Shown here piece after piece: positions 15,060-21,619 of a stretch of DNA of 21,619 bases. Made by a program: the position numbers and the translations under genes. The DNA comes from a virus, in the IMG/VR virus record IMGVR_UViG_3300034375_001313, positions 1 to 21,619 of that record; one strand, 5' to 3'. Numbering within the stretch: position 1 is the stretch's first letter; every line of letters begins with the position of its first letter. The notes under the pieces are model-generated. The model saw only the letters and a list, made by a program, of their open reading frames with translations, was not told the origin of the DNA and made no database searches.

Positions 15060-15506
15060 ATGCTACAAGATAGCTTGAAACTAAGTGGACGGGTCGGAAT
15101 TGTCCTACGAGACAAAGACGGCAATATCATTGACGAGCAGACGACTGAGAACTTGGTTGTCAACGATGGCCTGAACTTTATCTGTTCGCGGATGGAAGGC
15201 ACGAGCCAAGACGTTATGTCGCACATGGCTGTTGGCACAGACAACACTGCCGTAGCCGCAGGGGATACAACTCTGGGTACTGAACTGGCACGAGTTGCTT
15301 TGACTAGCACCACAGTCTCTACAAACACCATTGAGTACGTTGCTTCATATTCAGCGGGTACTGGTACAGGTGCTTTGGTTGAGGCAGGTATTTTCAATGC
15401 CGCGTCAGCAGGTGATATGTTATGCCATGTGGTTTTCGATGTTATCAACAAGGCCGCCGCCGATAGCATGACGATCACTTGGACGATCACACTGACTGCA
15501 TCTTAA
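15060..15506 (+). CDS. Conserved small tail/structural phage protein
   Basis: 148 residues from ATG 15060 with AGGAGA (15049-15054) upstream. Blocks: LKLSGRVGIVLRDKDGNI, ENLVVNDGLNFICSRM, MSHMAVGTDNTAVAAGDTTL, VEAGIFNAASAGDMLCHVVF and SMTITWTITLTA. I recognise this as a frequent phage structural protein: the MSHMAVGxxxTAxAAGDTxLGxEL and EAGIFNA blocks are highly conserved in phages of Gram-negative bacteria and usually annotated only as hypothetical or tail-associated. The fold appears to be a compact beta sandwich. It lies between two fibre genes and may be a cap or connector for the fibres; an enzymatic role is not suggested by the sequence. Confidence 0.7.
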   Translation: MLQDSLKLSGRVGIVLRDKDGNIIDEQTTENLVVNDGLNFICSRMEGTSQDVMSHMAVGTDNTAVAAGDTTLGTELARVALTSTTVSTNTIEYVASYSAGTGTGALVEAGIFNAASAGDMLCHVVFDVINKAAADSMTITWTITLTAS

Positions 15507-15529
15507 TTTAGGACGAGGAGCGTTTTTAC

Positions 15530-18500
15530 ATGGCTATTAAAACCCGCCAAACAGATGGTACTGGCGTAACCAATGAGAACGCTCCTCTGACTAATGAGGA
15601 ATTAGACAACAATTTCATCGAGCTAGTTGCTGAAGATGCTTTGAAAGCTAACCTGTCTGGGGCCGCTTTCACTGGTCAAGTCACTATCAGTACAAGCACT
15701 GAAAATGCGCTCGATATTCTTGCAGGAACGAACAATCAAAGACTGCTTAGATTAAGCCATCCAACATCCCCTACTGCGGCGGGGGGATACTTTGACTTTA
15801 ACTCCGATGGCACGACAGACGATAATGTTGTGACCTTTGGGGTAGAGTATTCTGGCACTGATTATGATGTGTTGAATATTCAGCGTTCAACCCAGCGCGT
15901 TGGCATAGGGACAATATCACCCTCCACTAATCTAGATGTTGTAGGGGCTAATAATAATACGTTTGACACTCCATACACAATTCTGCTTCAAGGCACTGAT
16001 GCGTACAATTCAGGAAACGCTGGATCAGGAATTGTTTTTACTGGGGAGTATAATTCATCTGAAGCTAGTACAACTTTTGCTACTATTTCTGGCGTTAAAG
16101 AAAATATAACCGATGGTAATTTTACTGGCGCACTTCTTTTCGGAACCCGCAAGAGCAGTGGGACGGATATAGAATCCATGCGAATAGACTCTAGTGGTAA
16201 CCTGCTAATTTCTGGAAGTAACACAACTCCAAATACCAATAGCGCAGGAACTACTGCTGATAATGAAATGGCACTGCGAAACGATGGATTAGCTTTGTTT
16301 AGTGCTTATAAAGCCACTACAAATGTTGGCGTGGTGATGGACATTAACCGCACAAGTACCGATGGGGGTATTCTTGGCTTCCGCAAAAACGGCACAACAG
16401 TCGGGTCGATTGGTACTAGAAATGGCTATCTCCACATTAGGACTGAGGCGGGAACAAACGGTTCTGGGATCAGATTTTCTGATGGGTATGTAATGCCTTG
16501 CGCTAGTGATGGCAGTAATAGTGATGCTACCACTGATTTAGGGTTGAGTGGTTCGCGCTTCAAAGACCTCTACCTATCAGGTGATAGCTACATTACATTC
16601 ACTGATGATAATAGTTTTTCAGCATCTACAAGCTCATGGCATAACATCATAGTAAGGAACACAAGCGAGAACGCCAATAATTCTTGCGGGATTGTCTTTG
16701 AGTTAAATGACACTTATCACCAGAACGCAGGAACAGGCATTGCGGCTGTAAAAGCAAATACTTCAAATGACTATGGTGCTGATCTAGTAATCATTACGCG
16801 CCCTGAATCTGCGGCGGCGGTAGAAAGGATGCGAGTAACGAATGATGGCAAAGTCGGGATAAACGAAGACGATCCATCCGCCAAATTGCACGTTAATTCA
16901 GGAACTATCGACAATGTTGCTATATTTGAAAGTACAGATCAGGCCGCAAGTATAAGATTAAAAGATAATTCAACTTATTCCGCAGTCAGCCAATCTGGAA
17001 GCAATTTTGATATAAGTTCTGACGCTGGGAACACGGATGATGATTCTAAGCTCAGATTGCTTACAGATGGTGCTGTCAGGGCTGAATTAAACAACATCGG
17101 TATGTATGCAAGTGAGTTTCGCGCAATCAATTTATTTGACCTAGCGGGCGGAACCGGCAACTCCTATGACCATCGAGTTATCTTACTTGCTCCGCTTATT
17201 ACGACTAGCACATCTCATCAAAACCGTGTCAATGGTCGTATTACGATGGCAAAGACCGGAGGTAATGTTTGCGACTTTTTTGATGTATACGTCAATAATG
17301 TCTACACCGATAATAGAGCGAGTTTTATATCACATGGGCAGAGAACTGGTCATAAGTTTGTTAGCTTTGACTATGACAATATTACTTGGTTGGGGATCGA
17401 GTTTGCGTACACAGCCAATCCATATAACGAAGCTTATTTCATCGGCCAAGCAATTACAGACATAAGTGGTGCGGCAGAACATCAATTAAAAGTCATTTCA
17501 TACAAAGATACGCAGTCTGGAACGACAGTTCTTAACCAAGAGATTTACGATTCGATTGCGGATTACACTCCAAACGGTTTAGCGAAAGTAGATACGTCTT
17601 CATCAAGTTTTCTAAGTGGGCCTGTGACAATCGACAATTCTGATGATGTTGGGCTGACTGTAAAGCAATCAGCTACAAGAGGCGGAATCCGATTAGGCGG
17701 CGGTAACGGGACAGGTAATCATCGGCTGTACTTCCAAGCGGATGCGTCAAACGCTTATATTGACAGCTATGGAGGGGATGCATACAACTCATTATCAATA
17801 GAGGCTAGCCCATTAAAACTAAACAATAGCAGTAACGGCGCAATAACCACAGGCTCAGGCCAATTTACATTCAGTGGCGGAAGCACTGGCAGTTATGGGC
17901 CGATTATAAGCTCTACGTCTACTGGTGGCCCTGCGATAAAACTAGACTCAAATGGCACAAACGGAAAAGAACTTTGGCTTATATCTAACGCAAGTGGGAA
18001 TACTGACGGTGGTGGAAGGTTCCAATTTTGGAATAATTCGGACAACAGAACATTTGCAACATTTGCCGCCAATGCCGGAGAAAGAACTAAGCTATATAAC
18101 CCTGTCGAAATTGCTCACACAAATTTATCAGCAGAGCCATATTCAGGGTTACATATTAAGAATACTAACTCCGCTAGTGGGGCGGCCTACACAGGTTTGT
18201 ATGTTGATGCCGCTATTCAATCTCACATTCGTCTTGCTACTGCGGGATCGCTTAAATGGCAGATGCGTACAGGCACGACTACGAGTGGTGAATTAAGATT
18301 CTATTCTTGGGACGGTAGTGCTGACGTATTTACACTTGCCAGTAATGGCAACGCTACTTTAACTGGCGAATTGACAGTCAACTCTGACGAGCGCATCAAA
18401 GACAACATCGAACAGATTGATGGTGCGCTTGAGAAAGTACAAGCTATTCGTGGTGTAACCTTCAACAGAACTGATACTGATGACGATACACGCCATGCAG

Positions 18501-18679
18501 GGGTAATCGCTCAAGAAGTAGAGAAAGTCCTGCCAGAAGTGGTCAAAGACGGCGAGGATGGTATTAAGTCAGTCGCCTACGCAAACATGGTCGGCCTACT
18601 CATCGAAGCGATTAAAGAACAGCAGACTCAGATTGACGATTTGAAGGCAGAAGTCACTCGACTGAAGGGGTTTGAATAA
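15530..18679 (+). CDS. Large tail fibre with C-terminal S74 self-cleaving chaperone domain
   Basis: 1,049 residues; GAGGAG at 15515-15520 precedes ATG 15530. The N-terminus, AIKTRQTDGTGVTNENAPLT with NEELDNNFIEL, is a common attachment end of phage fibres. The middle is beta-rich with repeated blocks such as RVGIGTISPSTNLDVVG (about 124) and KVGINEDDPSAKLHV (about 442), and SMRIDSSGNLLISG-type turns. From residue 952 the S74 peptidase/intramolecular chaperone domain begins: SDERIKDNIEQIDGALEKV, FNRTD, HAGVIAQEVEKVLPEVV and VAYANMVGLLIEAIKEQ, ending in a coiled coil. In this family the domain trimerises the fibre and cuts itself off before Ser952, with Lys957 as likely partner. Ends TAATG with the next gene. 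Confidence 0.92.
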   Translation: MAIKTRQTDGTGVTNENAPLTNEELDNNFIELVAEDALKANLSGAAFTGQVTISTSTENALDILAGTNNQRLLRLSHPTSPTAAGGYFDFNSDGTTDDNVVTFGVEYSGTDYDVLNIQRSTQRVGIGTISPSTNLDVVGANNNTFDTPYTILLQGTDAYNSGNAGSGIVFTGEYNSSEASTTFATISGVKENITDGNFTGALLFGTRKSSGTDIESMRIDSSGNLLISGSNTTPNTNSAGTTADNEMALRNDGLALFSAYKATTNVGVVMDINRTSTDGGILGFRKNGTTVGSIGTRNGYLHIRTEAGTNGSGIRFSDGYVMPCASDGSNSDATTDLGLSGSRFKDLYLSGDSYITFTDDNSFSASTSSWHNIIVRNTSENANNSCGIVFELNDTYHQNAGTGIAAVKANTSNDYGADLVIITRPESAAAVERMRVTNDGKVGINEDDPSAKLHVNSGTIDNVAIFESTDQAASIRLKDNSTYSAVSQSGSNFDISSDAGNTDDDSKLRLLTDGAVRAELNNIGMYASEFRAINLFDLAGGTGNSYDHRVILLAPLITTSTSHQNRVNGRITMAKTGGNVCDFFDVYVNNVYTDNRASFISHGQRTGHKFVSFDYDNITWLGIEFAYTANPYNEAYFIGQAITDISGAAEHQLKVISYKDTQSGTTVLNQEIYDSIADYTPNGLAKVDTSSSSFLSGPVTIDNSDDVGLTVKQSATRGGIRLGGGNGTGNHRLYFQADASNAYIDSYGGDAYNSLSIEASPLKLNNSSNGAITTGSGQFTFSGGSTGSYGPIISSTSTGGPAIKLDSNGTNGKELWLISNASGNTDGGGRFQFWNNSDNRTFATFAANAGERTKLYNPVEIAHTNLSAEPYSGLHIKNTNSASGAAYTGLYVDAAIQSHIRLATAGSLKWQMRTGTTTSGELRFYSWDGSADVFTLASNGNATLTGELTVNSDERIKDNIEQIDGALEKVQAIRGVTFNRTDTDDDTRHAGVIAQEVEKVLPEVVKDGEDGIKSVAYANMVGLLIEAIKEQQTQIDDLKAEVTRLKGFE

Positions 18680-19260
18680 TGGCAACTACATACGGTGCAA
18701 ATGGTCAGCAAGTCGTTCAGACTATAACCACATCAGACGTTGCGTTTTTTTTGATAAATTTAGAGCCTTATGTCAATCGGATCAGAGTCAACTATAAGAT
18801 GAAGGCCAATACACTGGGAACGCCATACATCAGATTCTTCAATGCCGCCAATACAAATGATGCGGCAACCCGAATGTATATTAAGGCGCATAATGTTGAT
18901 GAGGCTCCTACTGATACTCATACTTATTATACAAGTGGCACTGCGTTAAATCAGGAATTTCATTACGTTTCCTCTTTTTATCACAATGCTACTACAACTT
19001 ATCCTACTGATTTTTTGGATTTAACAGTCATCAGAACCAGTTACGATCATTTTTTTCAGCCCGCTTTCTTTTCCGAAGATAGTTACATAACCAGTTCTGG
19101 GACAAGACGTATTTCTCATGGCGGCGGCACTATATCCTATCGCTCATCGGCAGATGAAGAACCTTTGGGGATGTTGATTGGCTTTAACAATAATGGTCAA
19201 TTTGCAAAGGCAAATGTTAAGCATTGGGTGGAAGGCCAAGTTTTTGAGGGCGTAAACTGA
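18679..19260 (+). CDS. Putative receptor-binding / fibre tip protein 1 (unknown family)
   Basis: 193 residues, starting in a TAATG overlap with the S74 fibre. The composition is rich in Thr, Ser, Tyr, Phe, Asn and Gly and the pattern is beta throughout. Motifs: VNRIRVNYKMKANTLGTPYI, then RFFNAANTNDAATRMYI, and a late HGGGTISYR. No Cys and no membrane segment. The block V-RI...I-FF-AAN also appears, loosely, in the next gene (VTRIEF...IMDFYDASNN), so both may share a jelly-roll type fold. Position behind the fibre and before a fibre-assembly chaperone makes a receptor-contact role the best guess. I do not recognise the family. Confidence 0.65.
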   Translation: MATTYGANGQQVVQTITTSDVAFFLINLEPYVNRIRVNYKMKANTLGTPYIRFFNAANTNDAATRMYIKAHNVDEAPTDTHTYYTSGTALNQEFHYVSSFYHNATTTYPTDFLDLTVIRTSYDHFFQPAFFSEDSYITSSGTRRISHGGGTISYRSSADEEPLGMLIGFNNNGQFAKANVKHWVEGQVFEGVN

Positions 19261-19817
19261 TGGCTTTCAATCTTGTCAGGGAGGGGTTTGACTATAATGC
19301 TAGACAAAGCGTTACTACAAGCAGTCCGACTACGACAGAATTTAATGTAGATATTCCATCTGGAGACAGGGTTACGAGAATTGAGTTTCAGTGTTACCCA
19401 TCAAGCTCAACTGGGACAATAGACCCAATCATGGATTTTTATGATGCTAGCAACAACCAGTTACGTTGGACGGGAAATTACAGGACTCATCGAGGCGGAT
19501 CAACTCGGGGGCATTCTTCATCACTTAACAACTTAAATTCTGTATTCTTAGGCGGCTTTCAAATTGATAATTCACCAAGTTACCACTCAAATTGGTTTAT
19601 CGAGGTAACAAATCTATCTGGATACAACACGAACGTCATGTTTCGCGGATCGTACAATTCAACAACCACTGGGTACGAAACTATGATTTACGGGGCTGTA
19701 AGGATTGGAGGAGCCAATGGTTCTGTTGTTGAAGTCAGAAAGGTAACTCTTTCTCTTTTTGGCGGTACAGCATTTGATGTTGCTAATTATATCAGCATCG
19801 TGGGGATTGATTTGTAA
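19260..19817 (+). CDS. Putative receptor-binding / fibre tip protein 2 (unknown family)
   Basis: 185 residues, starting in TGATG overlap with the previous gene and ending in TAATG with the next. It holds VTRIEFQCYPSSSTGTIDPI, MDFYDASNNQLRW, a Gly/Ser/His loop (THRGGSTRGHSSS), SNWFIEVTNLSGYNTNVMF and a C-terminal VRKVTLSLFGGTAFDVA strand pair. The WFIEVTN block and an ending of the form I..G(G)T..V...I.GI resemble carbohydrate-binding tip domains of environmental phage proteins, which I judge by pattern only. One Cys (in FQCYP). Function inferred from context. Confidence 0.65.
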   Translation: MAFNLVREGFDYNARQSVTTSSPTTTEFNVDIPSGDRVTRIEFQCYPSSSTGTIDPIMDFYDASNNQLRWTGNYRTHRGGSTRGHSSSLNNLNSVFLGGFQIDNSPSYHSNWFIEVTNLSGYNTNVMFRGSYNSTTTGYETMIYGAVRIGGANGSVVEVRKVTLSLFGGTAFDVANYISIVGIDL

Positions 19818-20428
19818 TGGCGATCTTTACTGGTTCAGGATTTGATTGGGTACAACTGCTAGAAGTTAGTGATACATCAAGCGAATATGAAACAGAACAC
19901 ATCATCTCTTGGAATGAATATGTAGAGTCTGGCACTGTTACGGAAGGGACATATATGATTTATATATGCTATACCCAAGCAACAGTTGATGGCACAACTA
20001 GTCTAAATACACAAAATGCTAGCCCAAGCTTCCAGATGATGAATCAAGGCACTGCCTTGCCTACGACTTTTTTTACTATCTCTTGGCATAATGGTTTTAA
20101 TTGGACTTATAACTCTACTGAAAGCTCTGCCACAGCGCAAAGATTCTTTTCTGGAACAAATCCGACTTTCCCTAGCACATTACACAGTGTTGTTGTAAGA
20201 ATGGAATTGCGACTAGAGGTTGGCAATTGTGCCTATCGTGGACAAGTAGTAGGGCCGATATGTCCAGACAAAGGTAGGCCAATTCAAGGATACTTTCATG
20301 GGCGAGTACATGACTATACTAATCTTCCAACGAATATGAGATTGTTCACTTTTACTAGCAGTATTGGTAGTGACGTATACTTCCCAAGGTGCGTTGCAAG
20401 TGCATATCGAATGAATACTTCATGGTGA
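19817..20428 (+). CDS. Putative receptor-binding / fibre tip protein 3 (unknown family)
   Basis: 203 residues, starting in TAATG overlap. It begins MAIFTGSGFDWVQLLEVSDT and contains TYMIYICYTQATVDGTTSLN, ISWHNGFNWTYNSTESS, a region VVVRMELRLEVGNCAYRGQV, then GPICPDKGRPIQGYFHGRVH and a final YRMNTSW. It is rich in aromatic residues and Thr/Ser, with four Cys. It has little visible similarity to the two preceding genes apart from length and composition. A receptor-contact or fibre cap role is inferred from the place just before the fibre chaperone. No known motif was recognised. Confidence 0.62.
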   Translation: MAIFTGSGFDWVQLLEVSDTSSEYETEHIISWNEYVESGTVTEGTYMIYICYTQATVDGTTSLNTQNASPSFQMMNQGTALPTTFFTISWHNGFNWTYNSTESSATAQRFFSGTNPTFPSTLHSVVVRMELRLEVGNCAYRGQVVGPICPDKGRPIQGYFHGRVHDYTNLPTNMRLFTFTSSIGSDVYFPRCVASAYRMNTSW

Positions 20429-20432
20429 TTAT

Positions 20433-20681
20433 ATGATTGAAGAAGGACAATACCCCCCAACTCCTGCGCGTGATGACTTGCCAGATGAGTCAACAGCAGA
20501 GATAAATCGCGTCAATAGAGATTATCTGCTAGAGCAATCAGATTGGACGCAACTCTCTGATGTAAATCAGCAGACTCGCTATGCGTATGTTGGCTATCGT
20601 CAGGCTTTGCGTGATCTTCCCGATCATCCAAACTGGCCTCGGTTAGCAGTAGAGGATTGGCCTAAAAAACCAAACGTCTGA
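20433..20681 (+). CDS. Tail fibre assembly chaperone-like protein
   Basis: 82 residues. The core NRDYLLEQSDWTQLSDVN...YRQALRDLPDHPNWP...WPKKP closely follows the C-terminal motif RDxLLxxxDWTQLPD...YRxxLRDL...PxNPxWPxxP of phage tail fibre assembly (Tfa-type) and related chaperones. Most such proteins are longer; here only this small domain is present after an acidic, Pro-rich N-terminus (EEGQYPPTPARDDLPDES). It directly follows the fibre tip genes and would help fold or attach one of them. ATG 20433 has no good ribosome site, so coupling to the preceding stop (20426-20428) is likely. Confidence 0.78.
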   Translation: MIEEGQYPPTPARDDLPDESTAEINRVNRDYLLEQSDWTQLSDVNQQTRYAYVGYRQALRDLPDHPNWPRLAVEDWPKKPNV

Positions 20682-20687
20682 TATAAT
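20657..20687 (+). promoter_or_regulatory. Possible sigma-70-type promoter before the membrane protein genes
   Basis: A perfect TATAAT at 20682-20687 lies 19 bases after TTGGCC (20657-20662), a poor -35 match. The site overlaps the end of the fibre chaperone gene. TTGACT at 20691-20696 is downstream of the TATAAT and is not placed to serve it. A local promoter for the following genes is possible but weakly supported. Confidence 0.3.
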
Positions 20688-20688
20688 T

Positions 20689-20713
20689 CGTTGACTTTAA
20701 AGGAGGTTCAACG
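20689..20713 (+). promoter_or_regulatory. Hairpin presenting a strong ribosome binding site in its loop
   Basis: CGTTGA (20689-20694) pairs with TCAACG (20708-20713), leaving a 13-base loop that holds AAAGGAGGT (20699-20707), a full match to the anti-Shine-Dalgarno sequence. The last stem base is the G of the GTG start codon at 20713. This could display the ribosome site and at the same time hold the start codon, giving control of timing for a putative lysis gene. The stem is only 6 bp. Confidence 0.35.
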
Positions 20714-20904
20714 TGGATAAGCGTACAGTAGCTTCAGCACATGAAAGAATTGATGAGCTTGCATCAGAGTTTGCCAAGCATGAGGCTGTCTGCACTGAGC
20801 GTTGGACTGAGACAATTCTAAGAATCAAACGAATCGAAGCCATAATGATCGGCACAGCAGGTGCAACCATCATGCTCCTCATTTCCCTTCTCGCTAAGAC
20901 GTAG
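20713..20904 (+). CDS. Small membrane protein, holin/XhlA-like candidate
   Basis: 63 residues from GTG 20713 with the strongest ribosome site of the window (AAAGGAGGT). Residues 1-40 are a charged amphipathic helix (SAHERIDELASEFAKHEAV, RWTETILRIKRIEA) and residues about 43-61 a hydrophobic helix (AIMIGTAGATIMLLISLLA), ending in KT. One N-terminal helix plus one C-terminal membrane helix in about 65 residues is the layout of XhlA-type proteins that assist holins. Position after the tail genes is a common site for lysis genes. No endolysin is in the window, so the lysis role is unproven. Confidence 0.65.
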   Translation: MDKRTVASAHERIDELASEFAKHEAVCTERWTETILRIKRIEAIMIGTAGATIMLLISLLAKT

Positions 20905-20906
20905 CC

Positions 20907-21356
20907 ATGATCTTTGAAGCCATAGCCGCTATCAAGATCGCAAACGAGGCTATCGGCGCAATCAAAGAGTTTGCAGGTCACATTCAATCTGTTGGTGAGA
21001 TGGGGCCGCAACTTACTAAACTCGCTGATGCTAAAGGCGAAATAGAAAAGAAAGCTAAAGATGGCGACATGGATGCTTTTTTTGCCTTGGAAGATATTCG
21101 TAAGAAAGAAGCTGAAATTAAGCAAATGTTTATCTATAACGGTCGGGCAGGACTGTGGGATGACTACCAGAAGTTCATAGCTAACCGTAAGCAAATGCGG
21201 GAGAACGAAAAGAAACGTGCAGAAGCTAAAGCACTGGCTCGTAAAAAAGCCATACAGAATGGATTTTTGTATGGTGCTGTTGGCATTGCTGTTCTCGGTG
21301 CTGTGGGCGGGGCCGTGGCCCTATTACTGTGGCTTATTAGCCTTAAAGGTAAGTAA
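20907..21356 (+). CDS. Membrane-anchored phage protein of unknown function (possible lysis accessory)
   Basis: 149 residues. An N-terminal amphipathic part (IAAIKIANEAIGAIKEFAGH), a central charged helical part with KLADAKGEIEKKAKDGDMDA and LEDIRKKEAEIKQMFIYNG, then GLWDDYQKFIANRKQMREN, and a C-terminal membrane helix at about 120-144 followed by SLKGK. Similar proteins with this AKxxxEK...FxxxEDIRKxExEIK pattern and one late membrane helix occur in environmental phages as hypotheticals. A holin, spanin or envelope role can be imagined, but no motif decides it; there is no N-terminal signal peptide or lipobox, which argues against a classic o-spanin. Confidence 0.6.
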   Translation: MIFEAIAAIKIANEAIGAIKEFAGHIQSVGEMGPQLTKLADAKGEIEKKAKDGDMDAFFALEDIRKKEAEIKQMFIYNGRAGLWDDYQKFIANRKQMRENEKKRAEAKALARKKAIQNGFLYGAVGIAVLGAVGGAVALLLWLISLKGK

Positions 21357-21359
21357 CTT

Positions 21360-21619
21360 ATGAGTATGATTCAGGACATTATCCGTTTACCGCATGGACT
21401 ATTAGGCGTTGCGGCAAATCATTATCAAGGTCTTTCGCACGTCCACAAGTTCGGTGCTGTCCCTGCAATGAGTCAGAATAGTACCGGAACAATCTGGGAC
21501 GTAAACGACACAGCCTACCCTTGGTCATCCTTTACTTCTGCTGGAACGCTGTCTGTACCGGCTGTCAATGCGTCTGATAATGGTAAAACGATACGGATTA
21601 TCGGTTTGAACGCATCCTA
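21360..21619 (+). CDS. Structural-type phage protein, N-terminal part (3' end outside window)
   Basis: 86 full codons from ATG 21360 to the right edge without a stop; AAAGG at 21345-21349 is a moderate ribosome site. Residues include LPHGLLGVAANHYQGLSHVH, then VPAMSQNSTGTIWDVNDTAY, PWSSF, GTLSVPAVNASDNGKTIRII and GLNAS. The pattern S.NS.GTIWD....YPW-S...AGTLSV.......GKTIRI.GLN is one I associate with a beta-rich phage structural protein common in marine phages (often unnamed). It may be a further virion surface protein, so the structural module probably continues beyond the window. Confidence 0.7.
   Translation, partial: MSMIQDIIRLPHGLLGVAANHYQGLSHVHKFGAVPAMSQNSTGTIWDVNDTAYPWSSFTSAGTLSVPAVNASDNGKTIRIIGLNAS

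Noticed and set aside
184-15490. Many open frames on the minus strand, for example 1022-1378, 4546-4830, 7283-7627, 9968-10396 and 15044-15490
   Set aside because: All lie inside well-supported + strand genes, show no family pattern and have the low-complexity Ser/Leu composition expected of antisense frames.
18679-20428. Diversity-generating retroelement target genes in the receptor-binding block
   Set aside because: No reverse transcriptase, no near-identical template repeat and no characteristic adenine-rich variable end was seen in the window.
20691-20696. TTGACT as -35 box of a promoter
   Set aside because: No TATAAT-like box lies about 17 bases downstream of it (20714-20719 reads within GTGGATAAG); only the upstream TATAAT remains a candidate.

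Overview
The window is a piece of a tailed double-stranded DNA phage or prophage. It covers most of the late structural module of a long, non-contractile-tailed (siphovirus) virus. Every gene I can support lies on the + strand. Genes are packed with gaps of 0-45 bases and many stop/start overlaps (ATGA, GTGA, TAATG, TGATG). There is no tail sheath gene. The tape measure protein has 659 residues; at the usual rule of about 0.15 nm per residue this suggests a tail of roughly 100 nm. Several domains are frequent in environmental, often marine, phages: a P22-type coat with an inserted domain, FCCH-like and S74 domains in fibres, and DSxxxTD repeats. The host cannot be read from this window; an aquatic Gram-negative bacterium is a guess. 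No host gene, integrase, tRNA, CRISPR array, IS element or replication gene is visible, so phage and prophage cannot be told apart.

Layout: (1) 1-3406, head region: two small very basic proteins, a Mu F/SPP1 gp7-type minor head protein, a scaffold, the major capsid protein, and a strong intrinsic terminator. (2) 3423-5448, head completion and neck: two small paralogues with opposite charge, then a DnaT-like/connector protein, a head-closure candidate, an HK97 gp10-like neck protein and a DUF4128-like tail terminator. (3) 5454-9050, tail tube and assembly: major tail tube protein, a tail assembly chaperone split over two frames (possible -1 frameshift), and the tape measure. (4) 9047-13370, tail tip: two minor tail/hub proteins and a 1,066-residue lambda J-like central tip protein. 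(5) 13372-20681, adhesion apparatus: a BppU-like Ig domain protein, a fibre built of 9- and 18-residue repeats, a small conserved tail protein, a 1,049-residue S74 self-cleaving fibre, three similar-sized proteins that are probably receptor-binding, and a fibre assembly chaperone. (6) 20682 to the end: a possible local promoter, two small membrane proteins that may belong to lysis, and the start of a further structural-type gene.

The order fits assembly. Scaffold and coat build the procapsid, the neck proteins close it and join the tail, and the chaperone pair loads tube protein on the tape measure. The tip and fibre genes then decorate the distal end. About seven kilobases are given to adhesion, which is a large share.

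The least ordinary observations are: the acidic/basic paralogue pair after the capsid gene; the 9- and 18-residue repeat architecture of the 13704-15047 product; a domain apparently shared by the coat and a distal tail protein; the tail chaperone frame overlap without a classic slippery heptamer; and hairpins placed over or around ribosome binding sites at 6383-6401 and 20689-20713. I see no defence island, retroelement or other clearly new enzymatic system. All gene names are family-level calls by eye, without database searches.
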